Positions 52,581 to 62,903 of a stretch of DNA of 64,000 nucleotides are shown here, one piece after another; within the stretch, counting starts at the first letter, position 1; each line of letters opens with the position of its first letter. The DNA is from Microglena sp. YARC (Eukaryota > Chlorophyta > Chlorophyceae > Chlamydomonadales > Chlamydomonadaceae). The DNA lies in the NCBI GenBank assembly GCA_022414725.1, contig CM039462.1:73841803-73905802 (forward strand). The letters run 5' to 3'. Both the position numbers and the translations under genes were made by a program. The notes beneath the pieces were generated by a model. It saw only the letters and a list, made by a program, of their open reading frames with translations, did not search any database and had not been told where the DNA came from.

Positions 52581-54316
52581 ATGCATTCGCACACGCGATC
52601 ATTCCTAACGTTTCCCCATGACATTCTTGATCGTATTGCCCTATTCTCTTCCAACCCCAAGATTGTATTAGTGTGTAAAACTCTGCACAACAGATTTTCT
52701 GGATGGCCCCTTACCGGACTGATCTAACCACCACAGCGAGTTGGAGAGATGATGGCGAAAGGGGGGCGCGCCGACCTTCTAGCAGTATGCTTGGTGTCCA
52801 ATCCTCTTGTACAGGTTGAGGGGGCCCTACAATTGAGGGCGAACCAAAATGGAAACAAGCTTCTCTATGTGGCTGCCAAGGAAGGTCACGCAGATGTCTG
52901 CAAGCTGCTCATGGATCCAGCGGTGGCTGGACTTGAGTTCAGGGCCCAGGCGAACTCTGGCGACAGCTGGGCATTGTGGCTGGCTGCCAATGAAGGTCAC
53001 GCAGATGTCTGCAAGCTGCTGATGGATCCAGCGGTGGCTGGACTTGAGTTCAGGGCCCTGGCGAACTCTACGCACAGCTGGGCATTGTGGCTGGCTGCAA
53101 GGGAAGGTCACGCAGATGTCTGTAAGCTGCTCATGGATCCAGCGGTGGCTGGACTTGAGTACAGGGCCCTGGCGAACTCTAGAGACAGCAGGGCCTTGTG
53201 TGAGGCTGCAAAGGAAGGTCACGCAGATGTCTGCAAGCTGCTCATGGATCCAGAGGTGGCTGGAATTGAGTATAGGGCCAGGGCGAACTCTAGAGACAGC
53301 TGTGCATTGTGTGAGGCTGCAAAGGAAGGTCACGCAGATGTCTGCAACCTGCTCATGGATCCAGAGGTGGCTGGAATTGAGTATAGGGCCCGGGCGAACT
53401 CCACGACAACTGGGCCTTGTGTGAGGCTGCAAAGGAAGGTCACGCAGATGTCTGCAAGCTGCTCATGGATCCAGAGGTTGCTGGAATTGAGTACAGGGCC
53501 CGGGCGAACTTTAGCGACAGCAGGGCCTTGTGGCTGGCTGCCAATGCAGGTCACGCAGATGTCTGCAAGCTGCTGATGGATCCAGAGGTGGCTGGACTTG
53601 AGTTCAGGGCCAGGGCGAACTCTAGCGACAGCTGGGCATTGTGGGCGGCTGCCAATGAAGGTCACGGAGATGTCTGCAAGCTGCTCATGGATCCAGAGGT
53701 GGCTGGGCTTGAGTTCATGGCCAGGGCGAACCATATCAACAGCAGGGCCTTGGGGGCGGCTGCAAAGGCAGGTCTCGCAGATGTCTGCAAGCTGCTCATG
53801 GATCCAGAGGTGGCTGGACTTGAGTTCAGGGCCAGGGCGAACCATATCAACAGCAGGGCCTTGTGGGCGGCTGCAAAGGCAGGTCACGCAGATGTCTGCA
53901 AGCTGCTGATGGATCCAGAGGTGGCTGGACTTGAGTACAGGGCCGTGGCGAACTCTAGCGACAGCAGGGCCTTGGGGGCGGCTGCCAAGGCAGGTCACGC
54001 AGATGTCTGCAAGCTGCTGATGGATCCAGAGGTGGCTGGACTTGAGTACAGGGCCGTGGCGAACTCTAGCGACAGCAGGGCCTTGGGGGCGGCTGCAAAG
54101 GAAGGTCACGCAGATGTCTGCAAGCTGCTATTGGGATCCAGCGGTGGCTGAACTTGAGTTCAGGCCATGGCGAACTCTAGCGACAGCTGGGCCTTGCGGG
54201 GGCGGCTGCGAAGGCCGGTCACGCCTATGTATGCTTGCTTTTGATGGATCCAGAGGCGGCTGGCGAGTACAGGGCCATTGTGAAACTTGACTGCAGCTGG
54301 GTCTTGTGTTAGGCAA
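52581..54316 (+). pseudogene. F-box/ankyrin gene with nonsense codon in the linker (cassette 8)
   Basis: The ATG at 52581 opens the F-box, but CAA has become TAA at 52725-52727 (GATCTAACC), leaving 48 residues. The same frame reopens at an ATG at 52749 (MMAKGGRADLL) and carries six ankyrin units until a shift at about 53402 (ACTCCACGACAACTGG). A second frame holds seven further units (to about 54131), where CTATTGGGATCC again shifts. The sequence around 52725 otherwise matches intact members, so this is one recent mutation. A start at 52749 could give an ankyrin-only protein without an F-box. Confidence 0.8.
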
Positions 54317-54993
54317 GACATGTTTCTTTCTTGCCTCCGTAGAGCAAATATTTATCCACTCTCCTCAAACTTTCCAGAAATGTGTTCAGTTTGCTCAAGC
54401 GAAAATATCGCTGCGTGTGCCCAATAATTCCAGATGCAGCAGAAATATTTAATTATGAGGCAGGAACGCTTTGAAAATGATTATTGATGCGCACGATGTG
54501 AGCCAGCACTTTGACTTTTCAGGCTACTTTGAAGATGTAACTAACTTCTGTGTCTTTACAGTCCTTGAATGTTTTGTGTCAATCTCCTGAATTGACAAGA
54601 TCGGTTACAAAACTTGATGAAACTTGAATTCCTTCATGTAAGAAAGAAAGACAATTTGCGCCTGTACATTTGTTCCTGCCTCCCGGAGGGATTTTGACTG
54701 GTTTCGGAGCCTGGTCTGGTCGGAATCGCAATTCCGCAGAGAGCTAAATCTCTGGTTGGCGAGTGAGTCGTTCGTACGGCTCTAACTTCTGCTTTGAAAA
54801 TTCAAAAAAATTCCCGGGAGGCAGGAAAACCCATTCTGTACCGCTTGCAGATACCGCCAGGCAAGTGCCGCTTGTCGCTTGCATTCCAGGCAAGTGCCGC
54901 TTGCCGCTTGCAGATACCGCCAGGCAAGTGCAACCAAGGGGTTATAGGGTTTATCCCAACTCATTGTTTATTTATACCATCCTGTGCGCTTGC

Positions 54994-56106
54994 ATGCATG
55001 TACACACATGTTCATCGAACATGAATTCGCACACGCGATCATCGTTTCCACTCCTTACATGTCCCCATGACATTCTTGATCGTATTGCCCTATTCTCTTC
55101 CAACCCCAAGATTGTATTAGTTTGTAGAACTCTGCACAACAGATTTTCTGGATGGCCCCTTACCGGACTGATCCAACCACCACAGAGAGTTGGAGAGATG
55201 ATGGCGAAAGGGGGGCGCGCCGACCTTCTAGCAGTATGCTTGGTGTCCAATCCTCTTGTACAGCTTAAGGGGGCACTACAATTGAGGGCGAACCAAAATG
55301 AAAACAAGCTTCTCCATGTGGCTGCCAAGGAAGGTCATGCAGATGTCTGCAAGCTGCTCATGGATCCAGCGGTGGCTGGACTTGAGTTCAGGGCCAGGGC
55401 GAACTCTGGCGACAGCTGGGCCTTGTGGGCGCCTGCCAATGAAGGTCTCGCAGATGTATGCAAGCTGCTGATGGATCCAGATGTGGCTGGACTTGAGTTC
55501 AGGGCCCTGGCGAACTCTAACGACAGCTGGGCCTTGTGTGAGGCTGCCAATGAAGGTCACGCAGATGTCTGCAAGCTGCTGATGGATCCAGCGGTGGCTG
55601 GACTTGAGTTCAGGGCCCTAGCGAACTCTAGCGAGAGCAGGGCCTTGGGGGCGGCTGCCCATGCAGGTCACGCAGATGTATGCAAGCTGCTGATGGATCC
55701 AGAGGTGGCTGGACTTGAGTTCAGGGCAAGGGCGAACTCTGTCAACAACAGTGCCTTGTGGGCGGCTGCAACGAAAGGTCACGCAGATGTCTGCAAGCTG
55801 CTCATGGATCCAGCGGTGGCTGGACTTGAGTTCAGGGCCAGGGCGAACTCTCACGACAGCAGGGCCTTGGGGGCGGCTGCCAAGGAAGGTCACGCAGATG
55901 TCTGCAAGCTGCTGATGGATCCAGCGGTGGCTGGACTCAAGTTCAGGGCCAGGGCGAACTTCAACGACAGCAGGGGCTTGTGTGAGGCTGCCAAGGCAGG
56001 TCACGCAGATGTCTGCAAGCTGCTGATGGATCCAGCGGTGGCTGGACTCAAGTTCAGGGCCCTGGCGAACTCTATTGACAGCAGGGCCTTGGGGGCGGCT
56101 GCCTAG
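54994..56106 (+). CDS. F-box/ankyrin protein, C-terminally shortened (cassette 9)
   Basis: 370 residues from the ATG at 54994; a second in-frame ATG is at 55021. The F-box is intact (CPHDILDRIALFSSNPKIVLVC), followed by seven full ankyrin units and part of an eighth. The end is a premature TAG at 56104-56106, where AAG (GCCAAGGCA in its relatives) became TAG. Three more degenerate units follow to about 56290. It could still be a functional adaptor, since the F-box and most of the solenoid are complete. Upstream it has only two (GGGTTTATA) units. Confidence 0.75.
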   Translation: MHVHTCSSNMNSHTRSSFPLLTCPHDILDRIALFSSNPKIVLVCRTLHNRFSGWPLTGLIQPPQRVGEMMAKGGRADLLAVCLVSNPLVQLKGALQLRANQNENKLLHVAAKEGHADVCKLLMDPAVAGLEFRARANSGDSWALWAPANEGLADVCKLLMDPDVAGLEFRALANSNDSWALCEAANEGHADVCKLLMDPAVAGLEFRALANSSESRALGAAAHAGHADVCKLLMDPEVAGLEFRARANSVNNSALWAAATKGHADVCKLLMDPAVAGLEFRARANSHDSRALGAAAKEGHADVCKLLMDPAVAGLKFRARANFNDSRGLCEAAKAGHADVCKLLMDPAVAGLKFRALANSIDSRALGAAA

Positions 56107-56560
56107 GCAGGTCACGCAGATGTCTGCAAGCTGCTGCTCGATCCAGAGGTGGCTGGACTTGAGTATAGGGCCATTGGGGTAGGTTGCCAATGAAGGTCAC
56201 GCAGATGTCTGCAAGTTGATGATGGATCCAGCAGTGAATGGACTCAATTTCAGGGCCATTGTGAAACTTAACAGCGGCTGGGTCTTGTTGTGTAAGGCAA
56301 GACACGTTTCTTTCTTGCCACCGTAGGGCAAGATTTATACACTCTCCTCAAACTTTTCAGAAATGTGTTCAGTTTGCTCAAGCGAAAATATCGCTGCGTG
56401 TGCCCAATAATTCCAGATGTAGCAGAAATATTTGATTATGAGGCAGGAAACGCTTTGAAAATTATTATTGATGCGCACTATGTGAGCCAGCACTTTGACT
56501 TTCAGGCTACTTTGAAGATGTAACTTCTGTGTCCTTGAATGTTTTGTGACCATCTCCTGA

Positions 56561-56561
<1 letters not shown>

Positions 56562-56604
<43 letters not shown>
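56562..56604. repeat. (TA)n microsatellite in a cassette tail
   Basis: About 21 TA units replace the CAATATCTGT segment found at this position in other tails. Confidence 0.95.
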
Positions 56605-56609
<5 letters not shown>

Positions 56610-57650
56610 ATTGACAAGATCGGTTACAAAACTTGATGAAACTTGAATTACTTAATGTAAGAAAGAAAGACAATTTGCACCAGTACATTTGTTCCTGTCT
56701 CCCGGAGGTATTTTGACTGGTTTCGCAGCCTGGTCTGGTCGGAATCGCAATTCCGCGGAGAGCTAAATCTCTGGTTTGCGAGTGAGTGAGTCGTTTGTAC
56801 GGCTCTAACTTCTGCTTTGAAAATTCAAAAAAATCGCCGGGAGGCAGGAACGCCCATTCTGTACCGCTTGCAGATACCGCCAAGCAAGTGCCGCTTGCAG
56901 ATACCGCCAGGCATGTGCCGCTTGCCGCTTGCATGCCAGGCAAGTGCAACCCAGGGTTTATAGGGTTTATAGAGTTTAACCCAACTCATTATTTATTTAT
57001 ACCATCCTGTGCATAAAATTGTCAACGCTTCTAGTCTGATTTTATTTATACCATCCTGTGCGCTTGCATGCATTTACATCAAACATGCAGTCGTACACGC
57101 GATCATCGTTTCCATTCCAACGTTTCCCCATGACATTCTTGATCGTATTGCCCTATTCTCTTCCAACCCCAAGATTGTATTAGTGTGTAAAACTCTGCAC
57201 AACAGATTTTCTGGATGGCCCCTTACCGGACTGAGCCAACCACCACAGCGAGTTGGAGAGATGATGGCGAAAGGGGGGCGCGCCGACCTTCTAGCAGTAT
57301 GCTTGGTGTCCAATCCTCTGGTACAAGTTAAGGGGGCCCTAAAATTGAGGGCGAACCAAAATGAAAACAAGCTTCTCTATGTGGCTGCCAAGGAAGGTCA
57401 CGCAGATGTATGCAAGCTGCTCATGGATCCAGAGGCGGCTGGAATTGAGTTCAGGGCAAGGGCGAACCATATCAACAGCATGGCCTTGTGGGCAGCTGCC
57501 AAGGCAGGTCACGCAGATGTCTGCAAGCTGCTCATGGATCCAGCGGTGGCTGGACTTGAGTTCAGGGCCAGGGCGAACTCTCACGACAGCAGGGCCTTAT
57601 GGGCGGCTGCCAATGAAGGTCACGCAGATGTCTGCAAGCTGCTCATGGAT

Positions 57651-58247
57651 AGCGGACACAATCAGCTGTCCAGAACTACTGAAATATATTGGTTTATCCC
57701 TGTGGCTATCTCAGGGGGCTATCTAGAAGCTGCTCGTGGAAGCTGAAAAGAAAAGCCCGGCTTCCACAAATTGAGGCTTCTGTTTCTGCCCTTCAGCCAT
57801 TTGCCATCACTTCATTTCTTTGATTTCTAATTTGTTTTCATGACAATTAAATTCTGACAAAAAAACTGAAAATCAAAAAGCAAATGATGAGATGCGCCAA
57901 CATACCTAGCCGACTATCTTTCTACTTGTAGAAGAGCAAGACAGGAAGCCCTGGACTGATTAGTGGCACCGTAATTTATCATCCCTTTTTTTCTTCTTGT
58001 GACTTCTCAGTTGTTAGCTTCTTACCTCCGCCACTGTAAGTGGTTGAGATCTGGGTCCGGCTCTAAGGGGTTTAATACCTACGCCACCAAAACGGTGGTT
58101 GGGAGTTTGGTTTGTTTGTCCTCGACACACCCCTGATGTAATGGGTTTTTTTGCTTTGTGGGTGCTTTTTCTTTTTGTTTAAAGCACAGAGTCTCATACA
58201 CCCTCGCGGTGTCAAGTAGACTTTAACATTTAATGTAATGTAATGTA
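57651..58247 (+). mobile_element. 5'-truncated non-LTR retrotransposon-like insert
   Basis: 597 bp of non-ankyrin sequence split one unit. ATGGAT is present on both sides (57645-57650 and 58248-58253), a 6-bp target duplication. The right end is a short tandem tail (TAATG repeated four times), typical of some LINE 3' ends. Near the left end one frame reads DTISCPELLKYIGL, which resembles the last residues of metazoan-type non-LTR reverse transcriptases; a long U-rich 3'-UTR-like stretch follows. No full reverse transcriptase is present, as expected from 5' truncation. This is a cellular type of insertion. Confidence 0.75.
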
Positions 58248-58921
58248 ATGGATCCAGCGGTGGCTGGACTTGAGTTCAGGGCCAGGGCGAACGCTAGCGA
58301 CAGCTGGGCCTTGCGTGAGGCTGCCAATGAAGGTCACGCAGATGTCTGCAAGCTGCTCATGGATCCAGATGTGGCTGGAATTGAGTTCAGGGCCCGGGCG
58401 AACTCTACGAACAGCGGGGCCTTGTGGGAGGCTGCCAAGGCAGGTCACACAGATGTCTGCAAGCTGCTCATGGATCCAGCGGTGGCTGGACTTGAGTACA
58501 TGGCCCTGGCGAACTCAAGAGACAGCAGGGCCTTGTGTGAGGCTGCAAAGGTCGGTCACGCCGATGTCTGCTTGCTGCTCATGGATCCAGCGGTGGCTGG
58601 ACTTGAGTACAGGGCTAGGGCGAACAATATCAACAGCAGGGCCTTGGGGGCGGCTGCCAAGGCAGGTCATGCAGATGTCTGCAAGATGCTGATGGATCCA
58701 GCGGTGGCTGGAATTGAGTTCAGGGCCCGGTCGAACTCTGTCAACAGCAGGGCTTTGGGGGAGGTTGCCAAGGCAGGTCACGCAGATGTCTGCAAGCTAC
58801 TCATGGGATCCAACGGTGGCTGGAATTGAGATCAGGGCCCGGGCGAACTCTTTCAACAGCATGGCATTGTGGGCGGTTGCCAATGAAGGTCACGCTGATG
58901 TCTGCACGCTTTTGATGGATA

Positions 58922-59087
58922 AATGGGCGTTCCTGCCTCCCGGCCGATTTTTTAAAATTTCTAATCAGGATTTAGAGCATCCGGAACGACTCGATAGCTT
59001 GAGACATCAGCACCAAGGAATCACAATTCCTCTCCATACCATGTTTCTCAACCAGTCAAAATCGGCCGGGAGGCAGGAACGCCCATT
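58922..59087. mobile_element. Intact 166-bp MITE with perfect 30-bp inverted repeats
   Basis: 58922-58951 and 59058-59087 are exact reverse complements, beginning AATGGGCGTTCCTGCC. GATA is duplicated at the borders (58918-58921 and 59088-59091). The undisturbed target (TTTTGATGGATACAGAGG) is visible in cassette 0 at about 985-1005. This gives an empty-site comparison inside the same window and defines the family to which the cassette-spacer copies belong. No coding capacity. Confidence 0.92.
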
Positions 59088-59641
59088 GATACAGAGGCGG
59101 CTGGCGTGTACATGGCCATTGTGAATCTTGACAGCAGCTGGGTCTTGCCACCGTAGAGCAAGTATTTATCCACTCTCCTCAAACTTTTCAGAAATGTGTT
59201 CAGTTTGCTCAAGCGAAAATATCGCGCATGTGCCCAATAATTCCAGATGTAGCAGAAATATTTGATTATGAGGCAGGAAACGCTTTGAAAATGATTATTG
59301 ATGCGCACGATGTGAGCCAGCACTTTGACTTTTCAGGCTACTTTGAAGATGTAACTTCTATGTCCTTGAATGTTTTGTGTCAATCTCCTGAAGACAATAT
59401 CTGTTGTATTGACAATTTGCACCAGTACATTTGTTCCTGCCTCCCGGAGGTATTTTGACTGGTTTCGGAGCCTGGTCTGGTCGGAATTGCAATTCCGCGG
59501 AGAACTAAATCTCTGGTTGGCGAGTGAGTGAGTCGTTCGTACAGCTCTAACTTCTGCTTGGAAAATTCAAAAAAATCGCCGGGAGGCAGGAACGCCCATT
59601 GTTTCCTTGGCGATTGTTTCGATTTGGTTTTTGAAAATGAG

Positions 59642-59648
59642 TATAAAT
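59642..59648 (+). promoter_or_regulatory. TATA-like box of RPB3/RPB11 copy B
   Basis: TATAAAT, about 56 bp before the ATG at 59704, in the same leader as copy A. Confidence 0.5.
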
Positions 59649-59703
59649 GTTTTCTTCGATGATGTAGATATTGTTGTGTATTATTTCTGTCGTAGCTTTA
59701 GAA

Positions 59704-60879
59704 ATGTCGATTCGTGTAGGAGACGTTCTGGCTCCTGTGATCCCTTCTCCCTCAGTCGGTACGGATCACTTCATACCTGGTAACATCGGAGGGTCCTTCT
59801 CAGTTTCTGGCGTCGACTTGTGCATCGTGAATTCGTTGCGTCGTGCGATCATCTCTTGTGTGGAGACCGCGGCGTTCGACACTGTGGTTCCTCCTGGGGG
59901 CGGTGGTGGTGGTGTGCGCGTACTTGAGAACACGTCCGTGATGCACAACGAGATGTTGGCTCTCCGTGTGTCGCTTGTGCCTTTGTGTCTGACTCCCAAC
60001 GAGTTGGAGAACTTCGCCCCTGGCGACTACCCATGCACCTTGGCCGTGCGGAAGACCGGGAATGAGGTGTTTGATGTGGTGAGCGGAGACTTTGTAGTTC
60101 GTGACGCGTCAGGCGTCTCGTTCCAGACGGAGCGTTTGAAGCGTCTGTTTCCTGTTGACCAGCGGTCGGGTGACAGTGTGTTACTTACTGTCTTGCGCCC
60201 CAACATCATGTGTGGCGGCGTCGGTGAGGCTGTGAACATCACGGCGACTGCGAGGCTTGGCTCCGGTCGGGAGCATGCGAGATATTCTCCAGTCTGCTCT
60301 TGCTATTTTCGTTACAAGGAGCCTGTTTTGGACGACGACTCGGTTCCCGACAAGTTCGATTTTTTCGTTGAGAGCGTGAACCCGAGCCTGTCCCCTTACT
60401 ACCTCGTTTTTCTAGGGTTCCGCTTCCTTGTCCAAGCCATCATTGCTCTCTCGGAAGACGTCCGTGCCGAGCGCGTCTCGTTTGAGGACTCGACCGTCCC
60501 GGGTGGCGCGAGGAGCATTCTTTTTCCTGGTTTGGACCATACCTTGGGAAATTTAATACATGGGCTCGCGTACGACCTTTGGATTCGGCGCGGTGGCAAG
60601 TCCCGTGTGAGTTTCGTCGGCTACTTCAAGCGGCACCCTCTTGTGGACGACATAACATTTAAGATGCAGCTCTCGAGGCAGGACGAAGCCCCGACTGCGT
60701 ACTCGGATGTCTTATTGGAGGGGCTGTTGTATGTGCGGGAGCACCTGGAATCTCTGACTATCGAGTGGATTCGTTTCTGTGGGCTCAAGGGCATGGGTTT
60801 GGTGGCCATTGAGATGTTCCTCACACGTTCTTACGCTGCTACAGTCAGCGGAACAGAAATACTAAATAGTGCCCCTTAA
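59704..60879 (+). CDS. DNA-directed RNA polymerase subunit RPB3-RPB11 fusion (copy B)
   Basis: 391 residues from the ATG at 59704. All RPB3 and RPB11 signatures of copy A are kept (NSLRRAII, SVMHNEMLALR, REHARYSPV, LDHTLGNLIHGL). It differs from copy A at about eight residues, among them His25Pro, Leu90Ser, Gln110Pro, Asn117Lys and Arg244Gln. One A fewer in the run near the end changes the C-terminus from GTENTK to GTEILNSAP and moves the stop to a TAA inside the following inverted-repeat element. Both copies are open over their full length, so either could be the functional one; the C-terminal change lies outside the conserved fold. Confidence 0.92.
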   Translation: MSIRVGDVLAPVIPSPSVGTDHFIPGNIGGSFSVSGVDLCIVNSLRRAIISCVETAAFDTVVPPGGGGGGVRVLENTSVMHNEMLALRVSLVPLCLTPNELENFAPGDYPCTLAVRKTGNEVFDVVSGDFVVRDASGVSFQTERLKRLFPVDQRSGDSVLLTVLRPNIMCGGVGEAVNITATARLGSGREHARYSPVCSCYFRYKEPVLDDDSVPDKFDFFVESVNPSLSPYYLVFLGFRFLVQAIIALSEDVRAERVSFEDSTVPGGARSILFPGLDHTLGNLIHGLAYDLWIRRGGKSRVSFVGYFKRHPLVDDITFKMQLSRQDEAPTAYSDVLLEGLLYVREHLESLTIEWIRFCGLKGMGLVAIEMFLTRSYAATVSGTEILNSAP

Positions 60880-61049
60880 TGGGCGTTCAGCGGATTTTTT
60901 GAAATTTCTACTCAGATTTAGAGACTCCGGAACGACTCGCTAGCCTGAGATATCAGCACAGAGGAATCACAATTCCGCTCCAGGCCATGTTTCGCAACCA
61001 GTAAAAATCCACCGGGAGGCAGGAACGCCCATTCCTTGTAAAAGATATC

Positions 61050-61475
61050 CAGACAAAGTTTTGTATATGTGCGGGAGCACCTGGAATCTCCGACTATCAG
61101 ATATATTTGATTACTGTAACGCTTTGAACAGGATTATTGATGCGCACGATGTTAGCCATCAGTTTTCAGGGTACTTTGAACATGTAAATTCAGTGTCTTT
61201 AGATGCCTTGAATTTTTTGTGTCAATCACCTGAAGACAGTATCTGTATTGACAAGGTGTCACAATAGAAGGTGTCCCAATATCAAATGTCCCTAGCTGTA
61301 TTGGGTTTGGTGGTCATTGAGATGCATCGACCGCATGATGCAAGCACACCTCAGTCGACGACAGACAAAGATGGCGGAAAACGTGGGAGTTCGCAAGACG
61401 TCGTCGTCTTCCGCAGATCATTCATTGCCTGTATCTGGTTTCAGGGGATATCATTCAAATTATACAGTTAAACAC
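61050..61475 (+). pseudogene. Hybrid RPB11-end / cassette-tail remnant (copy B)
   Basis: Same mosaic as 12240-12640. Here the long frame is broken by a TAG at about 61265-61267 after GTGTCACAA, where 9-18 bp (AAGGTGTCCCAATATC) are partly duplicated. The break in one copy supports the view that this is not a maintained gene. Confidence 0.6.
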
Positions 61476-62655
61476 GTTTCGCGATTGGCGGCATATCTGA
61501 ATGAATCATTTGTTGATACGTTATACACAGCGACCGTGCTGCCGCATGGTAACTTTGCTTCATTTGTAAAATACGAACTTTGTAACATCTCTCTGAACCG
61601 ATTATAACTAATACCGTACACCCAAGACCCATAGTATACAGCAGTGGATGATACCAATTGTATTTTACAAGTATTTTGTATCATGTTTTCGCGATTTAGT
61701 AGGTTGATATATGCTGGACAAAGAGTATCATTTACGTAAGTTACTGCAATTTCGTCCGGAGATGGAATTTGTGAAAAAGGGTAACGGGTTGTCATCTTTA
61801 TATACTCATTAGTTTGTGTGGGTGATGGAGATGGAGATGGAGACATTGGTGGTCGCGGTTGCGGTCTAGGAGATGGTGATTGTTGTGGTCGAGGAGATGG
61901 TGATGGCGATTTTTGTGGTGAATGTTGTGGTGATTGGTCGATTTCGTTGTGGTGCGTGGTCGATTTCTTGACCTTCTTCACCTTCTTTGGAGTCTAGGAT
62001 ATGGTGATGGTGAATGTTGTGGTCGAGGAGATGGTGATGGTGATTGTTGTGGTCGAGGAGATGGTGATGGTGAATGTTGTGGTGAACTAGGTAGGTTGCA
62101 GTTCTCAAGAATGGGAGATTTATAATTTCCTGTCAGTACATTTTTTTGAAATTCTGCAACACTGTTTTGATTTCCACGAACGTAGTATTGCATACACACA
62201 AGAATATTGTTGTTAGATTCTGAATACGAAATACCGATACCGATTTCTGTGGTAGCTTTCCAAACTAATTGTGTAAAATGACCAGTAGATGGAGAAAAAC
62301 GGGGCGTATTGAAATCGTAGAAGTCAACTTCATCGTACCACAAACTTACCGACCTGGTATAATAATGCGTTAAATTTATGGTATTTAAAGCTGAAAACGA
62401 AAACCAACCAAGGTTCTCTCCATATAGACCTGAATCGCTATGTTCGAACTTATTTTCTTTCGCAAGGTAATCGGACCATGTTTGTGCGGATATTGAAATT
62501 GCTGGATTCAATGAAACTGGTGTAGAGCAGTGAATTCTTCTATAATCGTTTACTTGGTCGAGAATGCTTTGTTCATTTAATGGTAATATTATGCTTGTGC
62601 ATGAGCCAACTAGTCCAAGTATTATTGTTAACAAAATATGGTATTTGCATGACAT
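61460..62655 (-). pseudogene. CAP-domain protein, frameshifted in the linker (copy B)
   Basis: An extra A near 62635 shifts the original start codon out of frame, but the ATG at 62655 (MSCKYHILLTIILGL) still gives a signal peptide in frame with the CAP domain. The CAP domain is complete and almost identical to copy A. The linker is expanded by additional SPSPRPQ units and then shifts frame near 61980, ending the first frame at 61978 (PRLQRR). The C-terminal domain lies in another frame (61981-61460). A secreted CAP-plus-linker protein could still be made; the C-terminal domain would be lost. Confidence 0.82.
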
Positions 62656-62903
62656 GCATATATTATATATGTGAGATTTTAAACGCAACATGCCCAAAAT
62701 GCCAAAAAATAAGTGTTGTTTTTGTTTTTCTTGTAAAACCAATAAACACAGAAGTTTTAAACACCGAAGTCAGAAACCATTCTTAACGCCAAATTTCTAA
62801 CGGCGATGTCGTTTATTTCCATCTGATATATGTTTCATTTTACTGTTCCGCCGACTGAAGACAGTATCGGTTACAAAGATTGAATGAAATGTTTTTCTGC
62901 GTT

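Larger units (their letters stand above)
57085..59155 (+). pseudogene. F-box/ankyrin gene interrupted by two insertions (cassette 10)
   Basis: The ATG at 57085 (MQSYTRSSF) leads into the F-box, but one T is missing at about 57118 (CATTCCAACG for CATTCCTAACG), so the F-box and first units are read in another frame (57120-57650). After three ankyrin units a 597-bp retroelement is inserted at 57651. The array resumes at 58248 in the same frame and runs to 58829, where an extra G (CATGGGATCC) shifts it. Near the end a 166-bp inverted-repeat element interrupts the last unit at 58922-59087. Both insertions sit inside otherwise recognisable units. Confidence 0.85.
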
